Origin: Anisodus tanguticus
Lineage: Eukaryota; Streptophyta; Magnoliopsida; Solanales; Solanaceae
Direction of reading: 5' to 3'
DNA: 64,000 nt
NCBI GenBank assembly: GCA_034509755.1
Contig: CM067552.1
Span: 13,735,001 to 13,799,000, forward strand
The position numbers and the translations under genes were made by a program. Position 1 is the first letter of the stretch. The number at the start of each line of letters is the position of its first letter. A model generated the notes under the pieces. The model had not been told where the DNA came from. It saw nothing but the letters and a program-made list of their open reading frames with translations, and made no database searches. Below are positions 1 to 10,437 of the stretch, in pieces.

Positions 1-768
1 ATAATAGCCAAATAATGGCCATTATGGAGGTAGTAAAGTCACCAACATAAATGGGAGAAAGACCAACGTATTTGGCCATTATAGGAGGAGTAATTCAGCC
101 AAAATAAATGGCTGAATTGAGTGCTTGGCATTTCTGTTTTTGATCGTCGAAATTTTGATGTTCTGGAAACTTCAGGGACCAAACTGTACATCTTGAAACT
201 TCAGGGACCAAACTGTACATCTGAAAGAATTCTGGTCCAAACAGTACATCTGAAACTTCTGGGATCAAACTATACCTCTGGCAAAGTTTTTTGGCCCAAA
301 AAGATAATATCAGAAGACCCACAGCCCACGACCCGTGACCCGTGAACCCGAAACTCGGAACCGGAACCGGACCGGACGGGACGGGCGGGCGGCGGCGGCG
401 CGCGTGTGGTCTTTCCTCGAACCGAAGCACATCTAGGTCCTCCCTTCTTTAAACACATGGGATACCCCTTGGGGTCCCAAACCCCAAACCAATTTCGAAT
501 CTTATATACACAACAATTCTTTCTTCCTCTACCGATGAGGGAGAATTACACACAATACCACACTTTCCATGCTTCAAACACCTTACTTCGTGAACCAATA
601 TCTCTTTCATTTCTCAATGAAATTTGACGATTCTTGGCCCTACGGTTATCTACGTGCTTAGTAGATCATGCATGTGTGAAGAACCGGATTCTCCAACATA
701 CGTTACACTAGTGTTTAAGCCGTTAAAGTTGGTCGGTCGCAACTCCCGCCAAAGGCAAATTTCCAATA
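1..768 (-). repeat. 3' LTR of copia element (cut by window edge)
   Basis: Bases 1-768 match 5354-6027 apart from indels. Position 768 is the LTR start on the minus strand (TATTGGAAA, with TG changed to TA). Compared with the other LTR it has an extra tandem array (about 164-290) and lacks a 78-bp duplication, so the two LTRs have diverged a good deal since insertion. Confidence 0.85.
164..290. repeat. ~31-bp tandem repeats inside the left LTR
   Basis: About four imperfect units of the form 'acttcagggaccaaactgta catct'. The first two units are nearly identical and the later ones diverged. The array is absent from the paired LTR (after 5520), so it arose or was lost after insertion, or came with a different LTR variant. 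Confidence 0.8.
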
Positions 769-2154
769 ATCCCCTCTTGAAAGAGATTTTGGCGCACTCA
801 CATGGTGTCTTTTCATTTCCAAAGCAATATTTCGGGACCGATGTTGCATAAGGAGAGGTAGCCTCGGCTTTGAACCTTCCATAGTTGAATACCATCGGAC
901 TTACTTACGCGCGTGAACGTGATATCTTGAACCGTCGGTGTTTAGTGTAAGCCAAGACAACGGTACCAACACAACAAATTCCCTTACTCTCTTCTTCGTA
1001 ATGTTTTGTCCGTTTTGGCCATGGACAACGTCTTGGATTCTTAAGTGCGTTCAATTTGAGGCGGCGGTCCTCGCACTTAAATAGGTGGTCTCCTACAAGG
1101 TATCCTGCTATACCCCACTTCACAAGTGTTAGGAACCATTAAAAGTTTCCCAAAGACCTAACCTCAACGGCGTTGAGGATCATTACGAGTTACGAAAACT
1201 TAACCTTTACCCATACTGCGAGATAGCACTTAACGTCTATCGCGGGAACGGCTTTGGATTTGGTGTTTCTTTTCGAAATCACTATCCGAAGTGCTCATGC
1301 TTCCACTAAAGCGATCAACTGAACCTTTACAACTTAGTTTTCCCATTGAACCAAATTACTGGGATCTCCAGTTCGTAAGGTTGGGTTTCCACTGTATTGG
1401 TCCGTATATTTTGGGTTTTAAGCCCATTCCCCTAGACAAGCAGAACACTTGATTTCCGGGTAGTCCCTTAGTTAGTAAATAAGGAAGTGACACCCGTGAT
1501 GATCAACTGCCATACGGTCTTATGTCTCCTGACATATCCTGACGAGATATGCCGGACGCCGTCATCCGTGTCCTTCCTGAAGCCGACCGGCTAGCCACAG
1601 TGTATAACTGCTGAAGGCACGGGTTTCTCCCAATAAGGGACGTCCTCTAAGGAGTCGTGAAGTTACTCAACTTCTTTCATGCTTTGTATAAAGCGATAAA
1701 CTCCGATTCCATCATGAATCGGCCGATGCGAGTTTGCTTAGAGGATTTTCCAAGAACCACCATACACATTTACTTGTGGCTTTGGTGTTCTTCAGATCTG
1801 ATGTCCAGTTTGCATCACTGTGTTCTCTCAGAACCGCTGGACATCCAGAATACTATAATCCGTAGATAAGCGAATAATTCAGATATCGTCATATCCGACT
1901 TAACGCCTTCCTATTAATCATGTATTGAAATCATCAGTGAACCTTAGTTCAACTGATCTGTTTGTAGGACGATACCAGGTCGGTTGTAGTGTGTACAATA
2001 CATTGAACTACAAGTGACCTGTGCATATCGCTCCTTGTCTATAGGTGCACCATGATTCCAATCGGTTTATGATTCATATCCATTGGTGGCTTCAACGAGA
2101 CTGTCAACTATCGACCAGTCTGTTAGATGTCTTAGAAATCCAATTCCTAAGATG

Positions 2155-2530
2155 TCATCTGTGATACCCATATCTTTCATATCGAGACTTTGTTTCAATA
2201 TGATTTTCACTCTCAGACCGTTGATTTTCCAACTGTTGGCTTTCTAACTTCAGAGCCAATATTTCTGTGATCAGATTCATTATTTCTGTTTTATCTGAGA
2301 CTTTCGGGACCAAAATGTTAACATTTCGGGGACCAAAATGAAAGTTCGGGGAAGAAGCCCAACAGTTCAACAAACCAATTCTGATCCTCTTCTTCCAACT
2401 CTCCGGTTGGGAAGGCTGTTTCAACATCCATGCCACGCAGGACTGCAATGGCCCTAGATGTTAAGCTACTCACAAGGGAGCACATTTTACAACCCAAAGG
2501 TTCTTTTTCCGGAGGAAGATCAACCATTAC
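2155..2530 (-). pseudogene. copia reverse transcriptase remnants
   Basis: VDLPPEKEPLGCKM matches the start of the copia RT domain ('LP.GK.p.GCKW'). Then, after a large deletion, MDVETAFPTGELEEED matches the RT motif 'MDVKTAFLNG.L.EEI'. The loss of sequence between the two motifs shows an internal deletion, so the enzyme cannot work. Confidence 0.7.
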
Positions 2531-2989
2531 ACAAGTATGGTTCTATATGATGGAATATATTTGTCTCTTTAGCTTCTTTCCAAAAAGAAAACGCTTTTGG
2601 AGATGACAATTATTTGTTAATTGTCCATGGTTCATTATTAACCATACAAGCTAGAAGGATTGGAACAAGTCTTTGTCCCCTTCTTTGCTCCGTCTCGGTT
2701 CAACATCTAGAATCCCTGAGTTCTGCAGATCTGGAATATTAAGTTCCGGATAGCCAGCAACTTTCGAGTCCTGAAGATACGGAACGTCTAGTTCCGGACC
2801 AGTCAGGCCCTCGCGGGTTCTTGTTAACCTTGAGCAATTACTCATTTTTCCTATTTCAAGGAAAGTTATCTTTAAGGAATTCAGCATTCTTTTACGCCAA
2901 GAGGCGATCAGCACTACTGTTATTTGCAGATCTAGTGGATATGCAATCTACAGCTTTAGGTACGAAACCACCTCACATCACAACATTTG

Positions 2990-3480
2990 TATGTGAGATC
3001 CTTTCCATGTCTCACACGGAGGGTTATCCTTATCCTTATGCGGAGTTCTGTTGAGAATCACATTAGCGGTAAGGATCGCCTTGCCCCACATAATTTGGGC
3101 GTACGTGTTTGCGCTTGGCTAACACCGTTAGACTGAGGTGAGTAATGAGCAGTCGTTTAATAAACAATGCTTCACATTCTCCCCTTCTATCACTACGAAT
3201 TTCTCAATCCGTGGCTTAGTTGACTTTCAACTTCTGTTTTGTAGGCTTCAACAACTTCATCTTTGCTTTTCAATAAACAAAGGATTCCATACGTTGTACC
3301 ATCATCAATGAAGATCACAACGTACTTATCTCCCCCCTCTATTTTGTATAAACTTCAAATCACCCAAGTAGGTGTGACTAAGTTCTAGAGGAGCGGTGCT
3401 TCTTTCGCTATTCCCTTGACGGAATTTGGAAAGGTGATTTTGCCTCTTCATCTACCTCACATTTATTTTGAGGGTTTATG
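2990..3480 (-). pseudogene. copia integrase core remnant
   Basis: On the minus strand the frame near 3440-3230 reads LGDLKFIQ, then GGDKYVVIFIDDGTTYGI and LLKSKDEVVEAYKTEVESQL. This is the copia integrase core, where the D of FIDD is catalytic. It is broken by stops before the second half of the catalytic triad. Confidence 0.75.
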
Positions 3481-3982
3481 TCGACAGAAGGCAACAATCT
3501 CAACATCGTTAGCTTTTGAATGACTTGCTATTTAACGTGTCTTAATATATGATGGCATAGATGCACGGATTACAAATATATCATTCATTTGGCTACAGAC
3601 ATGCAGTACCATTCTTAGTTATTACAGACCTGTTGGACTAGTCTCAAACCAGCTTGACCAACAGCGTCCCTTAACCAAGTTTGGGACATGTATCACCTCA
3701 TCTTAGAGTGATCCCATTCCCTGAAGTCCTATTGAGGACAACCTCTCCAGCCCCTTTGATTTTAGAGGTGGCATTGCTTCACATGAACAACCTTTTCCCG
3801 TGGTTAGGGCGTAACCGGATCATATGTGATCTCGATACTCGGGTCCACTCTAGTTGCTTTGGCGGTGATCGAGTGTCCAATTTCTTTACTTGCCTTTATT
3901 TAGGCCTTCGGATCATTTAGGACACGGAAACTGCGGCCCACCTTACTAGGTGTCCATTACTTTTCCTATGAAATGAATTACG

Positions 3983-4118
3983 GCACCACTCCGGTCGCCG
4001 GAGGCTTTATATGACCGAGTGTCCAATATCATCATATCAAAGGAATTTTGGCCCACTCCGGTCGCCGGAGGCTTTTTATGACCGAGTGTCCAATATCATC
4101 CTATGAAGGATCTTACGC
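3983..4118. repeat. 67-bp tandem duplication in copia internal region
   Basis: Two units with the core ccactccggtcgccggaggc and 'atgaccgagtgtccaatatc' are offset by 67 bases. A more diverged third relative lies at about 3841-3890 (gatcgagtgtccaatttc). The core holds a CCGG-CG-CCGG palindrome. Confidence 0.75.
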
Positions 4119-4513
4119 CAAATAGTATGACGGCTCAACGTCTTTAGCTTTTAGTCTTCTTCCGTTATGATTGGTGCCCAGATAATTCTTGGCGCTTACT
4201 TAAGAGTGGTAAGAGTTTTCGCACAGTTAGTGGATCTTTCTCCATTGTATGTGCGACATACTTTACACACTTTTAATTATTACACTTAAAAGAATGGATC
4301 TTTTTAAGTCGTTTACCAAATCCAATCTTTAAACGGGAAAGAAGATGAGATTAAACTTCTGATTTGTTAAAGCGTAAGGAATATAAATTATTTTCATATT
4401 CCTCCTTACTTTAATCTATTTTTTTTTAATCAGACATCATTTAATCTTTATTCTTGACAAGTAAGAAAAATACTTATCATTTAATCCTTATTCTTGACAA
4501 GTAAGAAAAATAC

Positions 4514-4840
4514 TTATCCCAATTTCGGATTCTGGCTCACTTCAGTCATTTCATCAGACTGAGTGTCCATTTCCTTCTCACCATTATTCGGATCCTTTGT
4601 CTGGGACAGATATAGGCCTTCTGCTACAAGATAGAATAACATCTTCACTCTTCTCCTCTTGTCCCAGTTGACATCCTCAGGCTCTCGTGAGCGCTTGTTC
4701 CCACCAGTCTTGGTAGCGGTGACACCATGAACACGTTCATCATCATCACTCTCTTCTACCAGAAAACCATTTTCATATCCAGATTTGGTCACACAACTTT
4801 TGACCGACATCTTTCGAACACTAATAGTAATACAATACAA
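4514..4840 (-). pseudogene. copia gag-like N-terminal fragment
   Basis: A 108-residue frame just inside the 5' LTR. It contains KMLFYLVAEGLYLSQTKDPN, similar in style to the copia gag segment 'K..YLVA.GL'. It ends early at a stop. The likely gag start is the second Met (SVKSCVTKS). Identity as gag rests on position plus this short similarity. Confidence 0.55.
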
Positions 4841-4880
4841 TATTGTCTTAAGTTGTTGGGAGTTTTGCTCTATGGTACTT

Positions 4881-6027
4881 TATAAAGCAGTACGGGAAGT
4901 ATTTAACTATTACAAGTATTCGAAAGGATAAACAAAGATTTCAATAATTCAACATGGAATCTGAAATTACAATCGTTACACAAGTAAAAACTGGAAATTC
5001 CAGTTTTGTAGAAGACGGAAAAAAATGTAAATTGTTTTTGCTGAGTCGAGTGTAGCACTCTGTCCTTAAGACAATATTGCCCCGTATGTATCCTTTATAC
5101 GTCCTGGACAATTTGTCTCCCAAGATAAAACAGCAATGGAACCCTTGAGTAAAGGAAACTCAAGAGCTACCGTGAAGAATATTGAGTAACGAAATGATGC
5201 TTGGAAGTTATAGGAAGAAAACTATTTTGGTTGTGTATTTTCGTGCACTGTTTTGCTGCCTCTCTTTTCTGTTAACTCTTCTACTCAACAATGGTGTAAG
5301 GGGTGTTTATATAGGAGAGGGATGGATTGTTTTACTGCCTGAAAACTGCCTCCATAATAGCCAAATAATGGCCATTATGGAGGTAGTAAAGTCACCAACA
5401 TAAATGGGAGAAAGACCAACGGATTTGGCCATTATAGGAGAAGTAATTCAGCCAAAATAAATGGCTGAATTGAGTGCTTGGCATTTCTGTTTTTGACCGT
5501 CGAAGTTCTGATGTTCTGGAAACTATGCCGTGGACCCGTGGACCCGGAACCCGGAAACGGACGGGACGGGCGGGCGGCGGCGGCGCGCGTGTGGTCTTTC
5601 CTCGAACCGAAGCACATCTAGGTCCTCCCTCCTTTAATCCGGGACGGGCGGGCGGCGGCGGCGCGCGTGTGGTCTTTCCTCGAACCGAAGCACATCTAGG
5701 TCCTCCCTCCTTTACATGGGATACCCCTTGGGGTCCCAAACCCCAAACCAATTTCGAATCTTATATACACAACAATTCTTTCTTCCTCTACCGATGAGGG
5801 AGAATTACACACAATACCACACTTTCCATGCTTCAAACACCTTACTTCGTGAACCAATATCTCTTTCATTTCTCAATGAAATTTGACGATTCTTGGCCCT
5901 ACGGTTATCTACGTACTTAGTAGATCATGCATGTGTGAAGAACCGGATTCTCCAACATACGTTACACTAGTGTTTAAGCCGTTAAAGTTGGTCGGTCGCA
6001 ACTCCCGCCAAAGGCAAATTTCCAACA
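4881..6027 (-). repeat. 5' LTR of copia element
   Basis: The right end is fixed by TTTCCAACA (minus TGTTGGAAA) at 6027. The left end is estimated from a partial tRNA-iMet primer site (CATAGAGC) near 4869-4880. A minus-strand TATA box (TATATAAA, 5307-5314) fits the LTR promoter. The LTR is about 1.15 kb. Confidence 0.7.
5559..5713. repeat. 78-bp tandem duplication within the right LTR
   Basis: Two adjacent, almost identical GC-rich units starting gggacgggcgggcggcggcg and ending near ctccctcctttaa. The left LTR carries one unit only. The high GC and CGG richness stand out against the AT-rich surroundings and create long spurious open frames. Confidence 0.85.
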
Positions 6028-6554
6028 TGTTTAACTATCTGCCTCGTTTTTTCCTTGAAATTTTTATCTTTTTGTTGGATGTTACCTAGCGGCCTCTTCT
6101 TTTTTTGTCAATATTCATGTAAACATGTGCTTAATTTACTCCTATTCTTTGTTAGTCCATACTTCGTCTTTTGTAGCATAACCTTTCATCAAAATGTAAT
6201 TATACTTACCGTCTTTTGTAGGGTTGATATGTGCAAATCAATATAGCTTGCAATACGCTATAACAATACACAAACGGCTGGAAGATCTTTTGTGTTACGA
6301 AAATAATGAATCAGAAAAATTTATGATATTGAATATAATGGTTTTTGTAAGCTAAAGCATACTTTTTGAGATCACAACGAATTGGAAGTATATAAATTGC
6401 TAAAAGTTTTATGTATTGATCTTTAAATGTATATAATATGTTTATTATTTACAAATTGTACTTTACTTTTCATGTTTGATTATTTACGAAAAATTTTATT
6501 TAAATACAATAGTATTATTATTTTATAAGAAATGCGTATTACATGATTAGATAA
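6028..6554. other. AT-rich spacer, possible Helitron body
   Basis: About 530 AT-rich bases between the copia LTR and a Helitron-like 3' end. No coding signal. A Helitron 5' end (TC after A) cannot be placed with confidence. Confidence 0.4.
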
Positions 6555-6585
6555 ACACGTGCAACGCGCGTGTCGAGAAACTAGT
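6555..6585 (+). mobile_element. Helitron-like 3' terminus
   Basis: An 8-bp hairpin (acacgtgc / gcgcgtgt, one mismatch, loop aac) is followed 7 bases later by CTAGT, then T. Helitrons end with a GC-rich hairpin 10-12 bases before CTRRT and insert between A and T. The pattern fits, but it is one terminus only. Confidence 0.5.
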
Positions 6586-7276
6586 TAAAATAAAAGAAAA
6601 AAAATCTAATTTCAAGTGTCCTCTAAAAGTTGTGTTCTTTCAGAGAGTAATTAATCTGTTGTATCTCCTTTTCTGTAGCTAACCTTTCTGAATTATGCCT
6701 TAAGCATTGGTGGCTTTTAAATCAAAAGCTATCTTTTTTTTTAAAGAGTTTGATATTCTATAACATACTTCTTGATTCATTAACGTTGGCTTTAAGGAGA
6801 AAGTCACATATATTCAAATGTACTTTGATTCCAGCAACTGACGTGATAAACAAAAGTAATTAATCGTGCTCGTGCTGTCACAAAATCTTTTTGCATAAAT
6901 TTGCATTGGCAGATTTCTGTTATACTCAACCGCCAATTCTTATGGCGAGTATAGATAATTAAAACTATTAATTTCTTTCATTTTCCTTGATGTGGTTTTT
7001 TTTTTAATTAAATGGTTTTCTTATTTTACCTTCGGACGCAGAATTTTTCGTAAACGGTGTCATAATTTAAAATGAGAACGAATAAATAAAACACAATAAC
7101 GTCATACTAAAAAAGAACATAATATAAATAAAGCACAACTATATATATATAACTCTTCTCGGTGAATTTTCATTGTTGAAATGTTTATATTTTAGACTGA
7201 TTGATAAAGTGTTTTGCTAACCTCTAAAGAGGTCCACCGTTCGAACCTGGACAAGATCTCCTTTTGTATTTGTGTA
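6586..7276. other. AT-rich spacer
   Basis: No coding signal. A GTTCGAACC box-B-like motif lies at about 7232-7240, which may belong to a decayed tRNA-derived SINE. Confidence 0.4.
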
Positions 7277-7498
7277 CTCCCTCCGTCCCGATTTATATGA
7301 CAAAATTTCATTTTTAGTCCGTCCCAAAAAGAATTATTTGATAACAATTTAACTTTAAACTTTACTTTTTACGCTTAACGAGATGATCTATAATCACACA
7401 AATATCTTTGACTTGTTTTAGACTACAAGATTCAAAAAATTTCCTTTATTTCTTAAATTCCGTGCCAAATCAAAGACTTCATATAAAATGGGACGGAG
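7277..7498. mobile_element. Stowaway-like (Tc1/mariner) MITE
   Basis: 222 bp starting CTCCCTCCGTCCCGATTTAT and ending ATAAAATGGGACGGAG, flanked by TA on both sides (7275-7276, 7499-7500). This is the classic Stowaway signature. The right end lacks four bases of the usual GGGACGGAGGGAG, so the terminal repeats are unequal. Confidence 0.85.
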
Positions 7499-7529
7499 TA
7501 TATTTATCAAAATTGAAAGAAAAAATGAA

Positions 7530-7612
7530 GCGCTGGGTTTTGAACCTCACGACATCAATCTATCTAGCTGAAAATGAGGCGCTTAACCACCAGAGCTGCG
7601 CCGTTGTTTGTG
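7530..7612 (-). repeat. Possible tRNA-derived SINE head
   Basis: Read on the minus strand: GGCGCAGCTCTGGTGGTTAA resembles a tRNA 5' arm with box A, and about 45 bases on GAGGTTCAAAACCC resembles box B. There is no full tRNA fold, and no tail or target duplication was found, so this is only a candidate. Confidence 0.35.
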
Positions 7613-8035
7613 ACAAGGGGTGTCACTTTATTTTATTTATCCTTTATTTTGCTTTTGCTTTTCAATTATTTATACATATTTAATAAAAACATACACAATT
7701 TTCTTTAACCGACACTTTTGTTGTTTGTCTCAGACACAATTTTTAATAAGTAATATCTATGTATTTTTTTTTTACAGAATTTTGCACTTGCTAAGTTTCG
7801 GTAAGGCAAGAGACTAGTACAAAATAAAAGAACGAACAAAAAGAAACAAAGAAGAAAGAAGAGAAGAAACTAGTTAGAAAATGTAAGGCATATTGGCAGT
7901 TCTTCATATAAATATATTGTGTGCCATATTCCCAGAAATATGAAACGTGGTTAAAAGTTCTACGTTTTTTGAAAGCCAGAAAATAACTAGTTAGAAAACG
8001 TGTCAGACTTGTGATCTCCTTAAGAAGCAACAAAA

Positions 8036-8419
8036 TTTATTGAAAAAGTTATAAGCAGACTCTCCATGGTTTCACAACATTGCACAAGCTGCAGTTTTCA
8101 GTTTGTTGGATATTCTATATGGTCATTATTGACTGTCCAGCATTACCAGAGTACCATGAGACAGGCCTTGTCCGCTTAGACCTCTCTTCCACAGATGAAG
8201 AAATTTGAAAGAATGACATGCAATCTTAGTTTTAATTGAAAGATGATCCTGAACACAGGCACTCTACAAAATGACAACACTATTACTACCCCATGCTAAA
8301 AATGATGAGAGCCCATTAGTTTACATGATTCTTAAGATTGCCTTTTCAACCCCAGAATCGCACTCTAGCAGTCTAGTATTTGGTACATTACACAACCAAC
8401 CTGATGAAAGTAACTAATG
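8036..8419 (-). promoter_or_regulatory. ELF6 3' UTR with candidate poly(A) signal
   Basis: About 380 bases follow the stop codon on the minus strand before a canonical AATAAA (read as tttatt at 8036-8041). No other feature occupies the stretch. The true cleavage site cannot be read from sequence alone. Confidence 0.45.
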
Positions 8420-10437
8420 TCAATTGGCCGCGTCTACATAATGACCAGTTTTCCGTCTATGCCGACTATAATCTGATACAAACCTAAAAGTGAGTTCACA
8501 ACCCTCAACCTTGCACTTATATGGCCGCTCACCAGTATGTACGCGCAAATGTTCAGTTCTTGCCCAGGCCCACTTGAATGTCATGGTGCAGCCCTTCCAT
8601 GGACATTTGAGGGGCCTATCATTTTCATGAACGCGTTGATGAACCAGAGCATATTTGTGGGAGGTAAATTTCTTCTCACACCCTTCAATGGGGCAGCGGT
8701 TATGTTTGTGCAGTTGCAGCTCTACCTTTGTCTGGAAACTCATCCAGCAGCCTTCCAAGTCACACCTATGAGTTCCCTTCCTCTGTTGTTTCTTATCCTT
8801 GGGTGTGATGGAACTACGTAGAGACCTCTTCACTTTATTTCCCATGGGTTTCTTCTCAAGAGGTTCCTTAGTATCAACTCCGCTCCCAGGTACATTTTTC
8901 CTAGCCCGTGGCCTTAAACCTTCACATGGACTTTTAACAAAGCCACCAACACTACATCCATCATCGGTTAGGAGGTCTAGCTCACGCCTCCTTTTGCCAC
9001 TACTTTTTCCAGTCGGCCTTGATACTACTGCAGAAGTAGTATCATCATTTGACTCTTTCTTATGCTGCTCAGAGATGTCATCACCACTCTGTGAGTGCTT
9101 AGTACTAGATGTCTCTGTCTTAGTCATTTTGAGACTTCCTGCTGAGGTGGAAGCTTCTTCTATGGGTGTGACATGGTCAGAGACAGCTATATCTTTATCT
9201 GAATTATCAATTTGGATTTCTTGCTCCAAAGATTTGTGCAAAGTTTCACTATCAGATGCCTCGCTACCTGAGCCGAAATGTTCTGAAGCTTGATCCTCAA
9301 TCTGCTCATCACAACTTCTTGAAGGACCATCGGTGCAAGATCCTGAGGAATTGACAGGCACAGGAGATCTGGTCATAATAGCTTTATCATCCCCATTATG
9401 ATGATCTCTTTCACAATCTGCTGCCGTCGGATGAGCAGACTTGTGTCTGATTGCAGATTCTGTCATATCTCGATTCTCCTCCACATTTTCAGTATATACA
9501 GTGCTTTGAACCACATATATGGATGTACATGCAGGAGTATGCACATGTGTTATCTCAGTTTCTCCACTAGTCTCTGCAGCCGTGGTCTTATTTTCTGTAT
9601 GGCAACTATTTGAATTAGTATAACAAGTTTTATCCTTCAAGGAAAACTTTTCAGTAATACAAACTTCAGCATTGGCTTCATCTAATTCCACCATTAAAGA
9701 TGTGGTCACAAGTAAATCTGCTTCTTGTGGTGCAAGGAGATTCCCGCTTTGATCTCTGTTTACAAAAAGCATCTCATGTTCATGTCGCAATCGGGATTTC
9801 CCATCAGAAGAAGCAACAAACCTTTCCGCTGAAGAAGCGGTGCCTGCATTTTCATCCCTGAGGAGAGTACTTCCCAATGTTTTTGCATCTGCAAGTGAAA
9901 CTTCCTCTTTTGAAACATTAAAAGGATCCACAAATACCCTAGTGACCTCTGCAGAACTACAAGCCTTAGGCTTGTATTTTTTCCTGGAATACTGGATTGT
10001 TATATTCCCCTTTCTGCCATTCTGCATGTCCACCGTAGATCCTGAATCAACTACCTTTTCTATTTGAACATTTGGAAATGGTGTACTTTCTGTTGAATTA
10101 TTCGACTTTCTCTTTGAGCGCACTTTTCTGGACTGCCACTTGAGACTCGAGGAAGCTGAATTGCGAGTTGTATCAGAGAATAATCCACCCAAAATCAATG
10201 CATGTTTTAATTTCTCAAGTGGACAATTCCTTTGCACCTTCACACTGTGCCTTAAATTAATATTTAATTTCAATGTCCAATCTTCTGAACATTTGTCTTG
10301 TTCTTCATCCCCGATTGCAAGATCAATCAATGAAAGATGTCCTTGAGATGCATTAGCCAGCGGAATCCCATTATTTTTGAATCTCGTGTCAACTTCCTCT
10401 GCAACAATAGCAGCATGTCCTCTTATTTTTTGGAAGT
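8420..10437 (-). CDS. ELF6: ELF6 exon 7: disordered region and four C2H2 zinc fingers
   Basis: A 2018-base terminal exon with acceptor TTCATGTAG. It begins DFQKIRGHAAIVAEEV and SLIDLAIGDEEQDK, continues as a long Ser/Thr/Glu-rich, probably disordered stretch of low conservation, and ends with four zinc fingers: C1278/C1283 (atypical, His then Cys), C1301/C1306-H1319/H1323, C1331/C1336-H1349/H1353 and C1361/C1366-H1379/H1385. The last fingers (TFKWAWARTEHLRVHTGERP, FRFVSDYSRHRRKTGH) are near-invariant in ELF6/REF6. The stop lies at 8420-8422. Confidence 0.95.

Larger units (their letters stand above)
1..6027 (-). mobile_element. Degenerate Ty1/copia LTR retrotransposon
   Basis: The element reads right to left. 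The 5' LTR is at about 4881-6027 and starts TGTTGGAAATTTG. It is followed by a weak primer-site match, a gag-like frame, integrase and RT remnants in copia order, a polypurine tract (AAGAGGGGAT, about 771-780) and the 3' LTR (1-768), which runs off the window. All coding parts are broken by stops and frameshifts. The gag-INT-RT order on one strand supports copia rather than gypsy. Confidence 0.85.

Noticed and set aside
3681..3920. 79-residue plus-strand frame
   Set aside because: Antisense to the copia internal region and without similarity.
5392..5797. GC-rich open frames (107 and 119 residues, both strands)
   Set aside because: They come from the duplicated CGG-rich 78-bp unit of the copia LTR, not from a gene.
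8799..9293. 164-residue open frame on the plus strand
   Set aside because: It lies antisense to the zinc-finger exon of ELF6 and is a shadow of that coding sequence.
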